Assembly (NCBI GenBank): GCA_963837105.1
Contig: CAWIMG010000017.1
Location: 186,001 to 250,000, forward strand
Direction: 5' to 3'
DNA: 64,000 nucleotides
DNA from: UBA9676 sp963837105
GTDB lineage: Bacteria; Actinomycetota; Actinomycetes; Streptosporangiales; Streptosporangiaceae
The notes below the pieces were generated by a model, which was given only the letters and a program-made list of their open reading frames with translations, ran no database searches and had not been told where the DNA came from. The position numbers were made by a program, and so were the translations under genes. Positions 25,698 through 32,571 of the stretch are shown here, one piece after another (positions within the stretch are counted from its first letter, which is position 1; each line of letters opens with the position of its first letter).

Positions 25698-25878
25698 CTA
25701 GCATGAATTCGGCTTCATTGCAGCGCCGCCCTCGTTCCTGCAGCAGAGTCCAAAGGCCTGCCCCAGCAGGACGAACGGCCGCCCACATCGCCAGCGAGGT
25801 GCATGACGTGACTATCGGTTCTTCCGCCGCGGGACTGTAACTTCAACGGTGTAACTCCCGAGACGGAGGAGGCACCAG

Positions 25879-26950
25879 ATGACTGACGTGACGACTGGCC
25901 AGGAGCAGAACCCTGGGGAGCTGTCCGCGGCCGATGAGCAGGTACTGCGGGAGCTGACCGAGCGGGCCCGCACGGGTGGGCTGCAGCTGACCGGTGAGGG
26001 CGGGCTGCTGGGCAAGCTCACCAAGATGGTGATCGAGGGCGCGCTGGAGGGCGAGCTGGACGACCATCTGGGCTATGAGAAGAATGACCCGGCGGGCCGC
26101 GATGGCGGTAATTCCCGCAATGGCTACCGCGGCAAGACGGTGCTGACTGAGGCCGGGCCGGTGGAGATCAGCGTGCCGCGGGACCGTGATGCCAGTTTCG
26201 AGCCGAAAATCGTGGCCAAAAGGCAGCGGCGGCTGACCGGGGTCGATGAGTTGGTGATCTCCCTGTCGGCGAAGGGGCTGACCCACGGGGAGATCGCCGC
26301 GCACCTGGCCGAGGTCTACGGCGCGGAGGTGTCGAAGCAGACGATCACGGCGATTACCGACCGGGTCATGGAGGGCCTGGCGGACTGGCAGAGCCGCCCC
26401 CTCGACCCGGTGTATGCGGTGATCTTCATCGATGCCATTAACGTGAAGATCCGCGAGGGCCAGGTCGCCAACCGGCCCATCTACCTGGCGCTGGGCGTCA
26501 CCGTGGACGGCGAGCGCGATGTGCTGGGCCTGTGGGCCGGCGAGCACGGCGACGGCGAGGGCGCCAAGTACTGGCTGCGGGTGCTGTCCGAGATCAAGAA
26601 CCGCGGCGTGCGGGACGTGTGCATGCTGGTCTGTGACGGGCTCAAGGGCCTGCCCGATGCGGTGAGCGCGGTGTGGGAGAAGACGATCGTGCAAACATGC
26701 ATCGTTCATCTTTTGCGGAATTCGTTCAAGTACGCCTCAAAACGTGACTGGGCGCAGATCGCGAAAGACCTCAAGCCCATCTACACCGCCGCGTCCGAGG
26801 CCGAGGCGCTGGACCGGTTCGCCGAGTTCTCCGGCAAGTGGGAGAAACGCTACCCGGCGATCATCCGGCTGTGGGAGAACGCGTGGGCGGAATTCGTGCC
26901 GTTCCTGGCCTTCGACCGGGAAATACGCACCGTGATCTGCACAACGGATG
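25879..26950 (+). pseudogene. IS256-family transposase copy 1, 5' part (interrupted)
   Basis: The first 357 codons of a 427-aa mutator-type transposase: zinc-knuckle-free N-terminus, then FIDAINVKIREGQVANRPIYLALGV with the first catalytic Asp, and MLVCDGLKGLPDAV with the second. It is cut after CTTD by the IS110 element. The remaining 212 nt follow at 28716-28927. Joined, the parts give the full 1284-nt gene. Read-through into the IS110 element gives a meaningless long open frame. Confidence 0.93.
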
Positions 26951-27171
26951 AAAATGTCAACCGTATGGGCTGGCTGGATGTGCACGTGGACTGGCTGCTC
27001 CCGCCGCAGCTGCCTGATACTGCGGCCCGCAGCCGCGGTCAAGGTGGAGCGCCCTGCTGGACGAACGACCTTGACCGCGGTGAGGACCGCGGTAGCGTCG
27101 GGCTGGTGGCGGGCGCAGCTGACCGCGAAGCGAAGAGCAGGACATGGGACTGGGAGTCCTGCCGCGCTGCT

Positions 27172-28437
27172 TTAGCCTGCGGGCTTGATGAGTCGCGTCC
27201 CCTTGCTGGCGGCTGCGCCTGTCACCTTCTTTCGTTCCGGCCTGGCGGGCTGCCAGGCGGCGACCATGGTGCGGTAGGCGGCCTCACCCTGGGCGGCGAG
27301 GTCGCGTTCGGCGGCGCGGACCGCTGCGAGGGAGTAGCGGGCGGCGTGGCCTTTGCGTCCCCGCGCCGATGGCGCCCCGGCGCGCAGTTCGAGCTTGCGC
27401 TGCTTGTGGGCGATCAGCGAGGGGAGGGCGAAGGCGTAGTCCTCGCCTTTGATGATCAGGTGCCAGCACAGCACGGCGAGCTTGCGGGCGGTGGCGACGG
27501 CGGCGACTTGCATGCCGCGGCGGGCGCGCACGCGCTGATAGAACGCGCGCAGCGGGCCGGGAGCCTTCGACGCCGACCAGGCGGCCTCGACCAGCATGCC
27601 GCGGGCGTGGGCGGGGCCGGCCTTGGTGATCCGGCCATGGCTGGCCGGCTGGCCGCCGGACTGGCGCACCCGCGGGTTCAGCCCGAAGTAGGCCACCAGC
27701 TTGTCCGGGGTGCGGAACCGGGTGAAATCACCCACTGCGGCCACGATCGACAGCGCAACCGTGGCATCCACGCCGGGGATGGTCATCAGCCGCAGCACCT
27801 CTGGCCGGCCGAGTGCAGCCCGGCCCAGGTCGGTGTCGATCAGGGCCAGCTCCTGGCCGTGGAAGTCGAGCTGCCGCAGCAGCGCGCTGGCGGCAGCCTG
27901 TTCATCGGGCGGCAGATCCTGGGCCGCCAGCCACGCCCGGCCCTTGATCCCGAACAGGTCGGCGGCCGGGCACCGCGGCACCAGGTTGCGGGCCAAGATG
28001 GCGTGCACCTGGTTCTTCAGCCGGGTCCGCTGCCGCACGATGTGCGCCCGCCGCAGGACCTGCCGGCGCAGCGCATTCGTCTCCGCATCCGGCAGCCACA
28101 CCGACGGCAGGTAATCCGCGGCCAGCAGCTGCGCCAGGATCTCCGCATCGACCTTGTCGGTCTTCACCTTCGCCTCGGCGATCGCCCGGGTCTTGGCCGG
28201 GTTGGACACCACCACCCGGCCCGCCCGGCAGGCCAGCAGCGTCGCGATCGCCCACGTGTTCCCGGTCGCCTCCAGCGCCACCTCATCGGCTGGGCCCAGG
28301 CCCGCGGCGAACTCGCGGACCCCCTCCGGCGTCGTGGCGAACGTGCCCGCCTGCCTCACCTGCCCACCCTGCCAGATCGCCACCTGCGCGAAATCACGAT
28401 GCACATCCAGCCCGATACACCGCCTGATTGCCGTCAT
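27172..28437 (-). CDS. IS110-family DEDD transposase
   Basis: 421 aa from the ATG at 28437 (MTAIRRCIGLDVHRDF). A longer frame to 28545 adds atypical sequence. The RuvC-like N-terminal domain has the Asp in IGLDVHRDFAQVAIW, the Glu in VALEATGNTW and the Asp pair in KTDKVDAEILAQLL. The C-terminal Tnp domain (MTIPGVDATVALSIVAAVGD ... AYFGLNPRVRQSGG ... HGRITKAGPAHARGMLVEAAW) includes the region holding the catalytic serine. It is an RNA-guided recombinase family in current understanding. It is intact. Confidence 0.95.
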   Translation of the reverse strand: MTAIRRCIGLDVHRDFAQVAIWQGGQVRQAGTFATTPEGVREFAAGLGPADEVALEATGNTWAIATLLACRAGRVVVSNPAKTRAIAEAKVKTDKVDAEILAQLLAADYLPSVWLPDAETNALRRQVLRRAHIVRQRTRLKNQVHAILARNLVPRCPAADLFGIKGRAWLAAQDLPPDEQAAASALLRQLDFHGQELALIDTDLGRAALGRPEVLRLMTIPGVDATVALSIVAAVGDFTRFRTPDKLVAYFGLNPRVRQSGGQPASHGRITKAGPAHARGMLVEAAWSASKAPGPLRAFYQRVRARRGMQVAAVATARKLAVLCWHLIIKGEDYAFALPSLIAHKQRKLELRAGAPSARGRKGHAARYSLAAVRAAERDLAAQGEAAYRTMVAAWQPARPERKKVTGAAASKGTRLIKPAG

Positions 28438-28715
28438 CGCCGTTCTCCCTTCCACAGCCCTGATACCGATCGGGAGCGGGTGGGCGAAGCGACACCTACA
28501 GATCCGCGCGCGCAGCGCAACCGGGCAGGTCGCAGGGGCGGCCACCTACTAACACGGGCTCTCAGCCCACCGTGCAACACCGGCCTGCCCACCCTGCTTC
28601 ACTCCCGGCGCCCCTGTCCCGGACGGTCGCACCGTATGCCAGACAGCCCTGCCCCGCCAGAGGCAGGCGGCCAGCGGACCGGCGACGCCTGCCATCTTCA
28701 TACCGGTTACAAATG
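28438..28715 (-). ncRNA. Candidate IS110 bridge-RNA region
   Basis: A non-coding 278 nt between the transposase start and the element end. It contains G/C-rich self-complementary stretches (for example CTGGCCGCCTGCCTC with GAGGCAGGCGGCCAG around 28660-28680 as read on either strand). In the IS110 group the bridge RNA is transcribed from this side of the element and pairs with both donor and target DNA. No transcript boundaries can be read directly. The assignment is from position and family knowledge. Confidence 0.4.
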
Positions 28716-28927
28716 CGATCGAGTCGATCAACGCCCGGCTCCGCCGTGCGGTCAACGCCCGCGGCCACTTCCCCACCGAGCAGGCCGCCCTCAAGTGCCT
28801 CTACCTGGCGATCATGAGCCTGGACCCCACCGGCCGCGGCCGCCAGCGCTGGACCAACCGGTGGAAGGCCGCCCTGAACGCCTTCGACATCACCTTCGAC
28901 GGCCGCCTCAGCGCGGGACGCAAGTAA
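28716..28927 (+). pseudogene. IS256-family transposase copy 1, 3' part
   Basis: The last 212 nt of the interrupted transposase, continuing in frame from 26950: AIESINARLRRAVNARGHFPTEQAALKCLYLAIMSLDPTGRGRQRW ... GRLSAGRK, including the third acidic catalytic region of mutator transposases (IESINxxLRR). It is nearly identical to the same part of the two intact copies. Confidence 0.93.
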
Positions 28928-28980
28928 CCACAGAGAAAGAAGTTACACCGTTAAGTTGACAGACCCTCCGCCGCTGCTAG

Positions 28981-29026
28981 CGGGGCTTGGTTATTGAGAC
29001 TTTCGGGGCTTGGTTATTGAGACTTT
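28981..29026. repeat. Two tandem 23-bp direct repeats
   Basis: Two perfect head-to-tail copies (28981-29003 and 29004-29026), each beginning cggggcttggttattgagac. They lie 6 bp beyond the target duplication of IS256 copy 1 and 43 bp past the 3' end of the 544-aa protein gene. They may mark the edge of a mobile unit or a protein-binding site. The sequence is less GC-rich than its surroundings. Confidence 0.7.
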
Positions 29027-29069
29027 GACATTGATCTTGAGTTTCAGGCTGGGTACATGGGCATGGTCA

Positions 29070-30704
29070 TCAGGTCGTGGCTGGCCAGGCGGCTGCTGGG
29101 AGCCGCGCGGCGGCGAGGCGGCGGGTGAGTTCGCCGTCGATGACGCGGAGGGCCGCACAGAGCGGAGGCGGTGCCTGTGGCTGGTCGCCGGCGATGAGGG
29201 GTCGCAGGACGCGGTCGTGCACCTTGGTATAGAAGACCGCGAAGCGGAGGCCGTCGGGTGTGAGGGCGTAGAGGTTGCGGTGCGGGATCCGGGTGAGCAG
29301 GCCGTTGCGGGTCAGGCGCGAGAGGTCGTAACTGGCCTGGTTCATGGTGTAGGGGGCGCCGAGCAGTCCGGTCATCAAGGCGCGCAGGCTCTTGTTCGTG
29401 ATGCCGGTGACGGCGCACAGCATGTTGGCCAGGGCGCCGGCCAGGGCCATGACTCGAGGGTCGCCGAACCGTAGTCCCGGGGCCCTCCGGCCATCACCGG
29501 TGAGGGTGGGCTGCGATATCCGCGCAAAGGCTGGACTATCGAAGACACATCCCTGGCCGACCTTCTCAGTTTGCAGCAGCCGGGTGCTGATCGCACGGGC
29601 CCGGGCCTGCAGCTCGGGCAGGTTATGCAGGCGGCGGGCGACCCCGAGGTCATCGGGTGAGTTCACCACGGTCTCCACCCTCAGCGCACGGCCGTCCTTC
29701 AGGTACTGCTTCACTCTTGAGTGGCGCCAGAACGCGTTGATGGTGACGCCGTTGTTGCTGCGGTCGATGGCGGTCTTGAACGTCCCGCCGGCCGGGTCTT
29801 TGGGTTTGCGTCCGCGGGGAGAGCGCTTGAACAGGATCTCGACATGCTCGGGGCGGCCCAGGTCGAGGTTGTCGGCGACCAGCGCCTCGAAGAACGCCCG
29901 GGCCTGGCGGGGGGCATCAAACACCAGGGTCCGGGAGACCTCGACCTGCCGCATCGACAGCTCCCACCAGTAGCCGGCGGCCCGGTCAGCGGGAGTCAGG
30001 GGCAGCGGCAGTCGTGACATCCACCGGTCGAAGAACGCCTGGATGTCCCGCGGCCCGAGCCGGTCGCAGATCAGCTGAAGGCCATCGGGGTCATCGCAGG
30101 AGGCGAACCCGTTAGACAGCTCAGTGAAGCCGATCCCGGCACCGGCGGCTGCCCGCTTGGAATGCTCATGGCCGTTGACCCAGACCTTCACCGGATAGGG
30201 GAAGTACGCGCAGACCTTGATGAACCCAGGACCCCACCGCTCATCCCAGACATAGAAGTAATAACAGGTCACCCGCCGCTCGGCCATGGCATAGGAAAAC
30301 TGCGGCGGACGGGCCGGGTCAGTGTCGCGCTTGCGCGCCTGCCACACATGCTGAAACTCCTGCGCCCAGCCGACCGCCACCACCTGCGGCCGGCCGCTAC
30401 GAGCAGCGCGCGCCAGCAGCGGGCGCATCACGTCGATCTTCCGGATGCCTTTCCTGAACTTGACCATCGGGATGTCGTTGTTCTCAGCGAACCGCGCCAC
30501 GGCCTGCCGGAACCGGGTGCCGATCTGCTCGATCACCGCCGGGGAAGCGATCGGCATCCCCAGGTGGCCGTGCAAGAACGTGACGACCTGCCCGCCGACC
30601 TGAAGCATGGGCACGTAGCCGTTGAGGTAGGTGCGGTCCAGGCACTCCACATCCAGAACCGTGTGCCCATCCAGCAGCTCCGGAACCGTGACCACACCAG
30701 ACAT
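29070..30704 (-). CDS. Unassigned 544-aa protein, mobile-associated family with C-terminal winged helix
   Basis: 544 aa, ATG at 30704. I recognise the sequence type (ELLDGHTVLDVECLDRTYLNGYVPMLQVGG ... RRVTCYYFYVWDERWGPGFIKVCAYFPYPVKVWVNGHEHSKRAA) as a family found repeatedly in actinobacteria and other soil bacteria, but I know no function. The middle (WRHSRVKQYLKDGRALRVETVVNSPDDLG) is basic. The end (SYDLSRLTRNGLLTRIPHRNLYALTPDGLRFAVFYTKVH) is a winged-helix DNA-binding domain. No transposase motif is visible. It lies between two IS256 copies with a 23-bp tandem repeat at its 3' side. Confidence 0.75.
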   Translation of the reverse strand: MSGVVTVPELLDGHTVLDVECLDRTYLNGYVPMLQVGGQVVTFLHGHLGMPIASPAVIEQIGTRFRQAVARFAENNDIPMVKFRKGIRKIDVMRPLLARAARSGRPQVVAVGWAQEFQHVWQARKRDTDPARPPQFSYAMAERRVTCYYFYVWDERWGPGFIKVCAYFPYPVKVWVNGHEHSKRAAAGAGIGFTELSNGFASCDDPDGLQLICDRLGPRDIQAFFDRWMSRLPLPLTPADRAAGYWWELSMRQVEVSRTLVFDAPRQARAFFEALVADNLDLGRPEHVEILFKRSPRGRKPKDPAGGTFKTAIDRSNNGVTINAFWRHSRVKQYLKDGRALRVETVVNSPDDLGVARRLHNLPELQARARAISTRLLQTEKVGQGCVFDSPAFARISQPTLTGDGRRAPGLRFGDPRVMALAGALANMLCAVTGITNKSLRALMTGLLGAPYTMNQASYDLSRLTRNGLLTRIPHRNLYALTPDGLRFAVFYTKVHDRVLRPLIAGDQPQAPPPLCAALRVIDGELTRRLAAARLPAAAWPATT

Positions 30705-30921
30705 GACAACCGCCCTGCTCAGCCAACACTACGATCCCAGCCTGAACCACGCGGTACCGCTGAGCAGGCAGAACTGTCAATCTCGGCGGTCAGAGGCGGA
30801 GCCTCGCTGGATCCTGAAACCCCAATTCGTCCGCGCGGAGGTGCTCAACGTGACCGTCCTGGAGCATCGTCAACTGGCTGCCTCGTGCACTCTGTCGGCC
30901 GGGCGAAGCTCAGGCCGTTGA

Positions 30922-32292
30922 GGGTCTGTCAACTTAACGGTGTAACTTCTTTCTCTGTGGTTACTTGCGTCCCGCGCTGAGGCGGCCGTCGAAGGTGATG
31001 TCGAAGGCGTTCAGGGCGGCCTTCCACCGGTTGGTCCAGCGCTGGCGGCCGCGGCCGGTGGGGTCCAGGCTCATGATCGCCAGGTAGAGGCACTTGAGGG
31101 CGGCCTGCTCGGTGGGGAAGTGGCCGCGGGCGTTGACCGCACGGCGGAGCCGGGCGTTGATCGACTCGATCGCATCCGTTGTGCAGATCACGGTGCGTAT
31201 TTCCCGGTCGAAGGCCAGGAACGGCACGAATTCCGCCCACGCGTTCTCCCACAGCCGGATGATCGCCGGGTAGCGTTTCTCCCACTTGCCGGAGAACTCG
31301 GCGAACCGGTCGAGCGCCTCGGCCTCGGACGCGGCGGTGTAGATGGGCTTGAGGTCTTTCGCGATCTGCGCCCAGTCACGTTTTGAGGCGTACTTGAACG
31401 AATTCCGCAAAAGATGAACGATGCATGTTTGCACGATCGTCTTCTCCCACACCGCGCTCACCGCATCGGGCAGGCCCTTGAGCCCGTCACAGACCAGCAT
31501 GCACACGTCCCGCACGCCGCGGTTCTTGATCTCGGACAGCACCCGCAGCCAGTACTTGGCGCCCTCGCCGTCGCCGTGCTCGCCGGCCCACAGGCCCAGC
31601 ACATCGCGCTCGCCGTCCACGGTGACGCCCAGCGCCAGGTAGATGGGCCGGTTGGCGACCTGGCCCTCGCGGATCTTCACGTTAATGGCATCGATGAAGA
31701 TCACCGCATACACCGGGTCGAGGGGGCGGCTCTGCCAGTCCGCCAGGCCCTCCATGACCCGGTCGGTAATCGCCGTGATCGTCTGCTTCGACACCTCCGC
31801 GCCGTAGACCTCGGCCAGGTGCGCGGCGATCTCCCCGTGGGTCAGCCCCTTCGCCGACAGGGAGATCACCATCTCATCGACCCCGGTCAGCCGCCGCTGC
31901 CTTTTGGCCACGATTTTCGGCTCGAAACTGGCATCACGGTCCCGCGGCACGCTGATCTCCACCGGCCCGGCCTCAGTCAGCACCGTCTTGCCGCGGTAGC
32001 CATTGCGGGAATTACCGCCATCGCGGCCCGCCGGGTCATTCTTCTCATAGCCCAGATGGTCGTCCAGCTCGCCTTCCAGCGCGCCCTCGATCACCATCTT
32101 GGTGAGCTTGCCCAGCAGCCCGCCCTCACCGGTCAGCTGCAGCCCACCCGTGCGGGCCCGCTCGGTCAGCTCCCGCAGTACCTGCTCATCGGCCGCGGAC
32201 AGCTCCCCAGGGTTCTGCTCCTGGCCAGTCGTCACGTCAGTCATCTGGTGCCTCCTCCGTCTCGGGAGTTACACCGTTGAAGTTACAGTCCC
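30922..32292 (-). mobile_element. IS256-family element copy 2, 1371 bp, intact
   Basis: The ends are GGGTCTGTCAACTTAACGG (left) and GGGACTGTAACTTCAACGG (right, reverse complement). The 8-bp target duplication GCCGTTGA lies at 30914-30921 and 32293-32300. It is nearly identical in sequence to copies 1 and 3, so transposition was recent. Orientation is opposite to copy 1. Confidence 0.95.
30961..32244 (-). CDS. IS256-family (mutator-type) transposase, copy 2
   Basis: 427 aa, ATG at 32244 with GAGGAGG upstream. DDE residues lie in FIDAINVKI, LVCDGLKGL and the helical IESINARLRR region; HLLRNSFKYASKRDW is the classic mutator signature before the third acid. It differs from copy 3 at only a few residues (for example DEMVISL against DELVISL, GYRGK against GCRGK, CTTDAIES against CTTNAIES). 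Full length, likely active. Confidence 0.96.
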   Translation of the reverse strand: MTDVTTGQEQNPGELSAADEQVLRELTERARTGGLQLTGEGGLLGKLTKMVIEGALEGELDDHLGYEKNDPAGRDGGNSRNGYRGKTVLTEAGPVEISVPRDRDASFEPKIVAKRQRRLTGVDEMVISLSAKGLTHGEIAAHLAEVYGAEVSKQTITAITDRVMEGLADWQSRPLDPVYAVIFIDAINVKIREGQVANRPIYLALGVTVDGERDVLGLWAGEHGDGEGAKYWLRVLSEIKNRGVRDVCMLVCDGLKGLPDAVSAVWEKTIVQTCIVHLLRNSFKYASKRDWAQIAKDLKPIYTAASEAEALDRFAEFSGKWEKRYPAIIRLWENAWAEFVPFLAFDREIRTVICTTDAIESINARLRRAVNARGHFPTEQAALKCLYLAIMSLDPTGRGRQRWTNRWKAALNAFDITFDGRLSAGRK

Positions 32293-32300
32293 GCCGTTGA

Positions 32301-32571
32301 TCGCGAACCATCCTGGATCGCAATGTGGAGGCACGTGTAACCGCCGCTATGGACGGTCGCTGCCCCCCGAGGATCATCAATTGAGGCGCGCAGGTCGGGC
32401 CGCTCTGGCGCGCTGCGGGCCCTGGAGGCCAGCGGCGTACGCGAGCGGCCTCGCCGCGGCGAGCGTGCGGGGCACCCCCCCTGGTCGGCCCAGTCCAGGA
32501 CGGGCCGCGGTTGGGGTGCGGCGCATTCACGGGCGTTTGGGTGAGCGGCTCCGTTGCCTCGCAACCGCCGG
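32301..32571. other. Short intergenic stretch after IS256 copy 2
   Basis: About 270 bp between the IS target duplication and the acetyltransferase stop codon. No gene or terminator that I can support. It contains ACCGCCGCTATG at 32341, a short motif that recurs at 48531 and 59079. Confidence 0.4.

Larger units (their letters stand above)
26951..28715 (-). mobile_element. IS110-family insertion sequence, 1765 bp, inside IS256 copy 1
   Basis: The boundaries come from alignment with the intact IS256 copies: the shared trinucleotide ATG occurs at 26948-26950 and 28713-28715, so exactly 1765 bp were added. There are no inverted repeats, as expected for IS110. It encodes one DEDD-type transposase on the minus strand. 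A 278-bp non-coding stretch lies between its start codon and the end, where IS110-group elements encode a bridge RNA. Confidence 0.88.
25831..28966 (+). mobile_element. IS256-family element copy 1, split by an IS110-family element
   Basis: The left end is GGGACTGTAACTTCAACGG and the right end, reverse-complemented, is GGGTCTGTCAACTTAACGG. The 8-bp target duplication TCCGCCGC lies at 25823-25830 and 28967-28974. The total length of 3136 bp minus the 1765-bp insertion gives 1371 bp, exactly the length of the two intact copies at 30922 and 35911. The insertion disrupts the transposase gene. Confidence 0.93.

Noticed and set aside
25879..28959. A 1026-aa open frame starting as IS256 transposase
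   Set aside because: It reads antisense through the IS110 element. Removing the 1765-bp insert restores the ordinary 427-aa gene.
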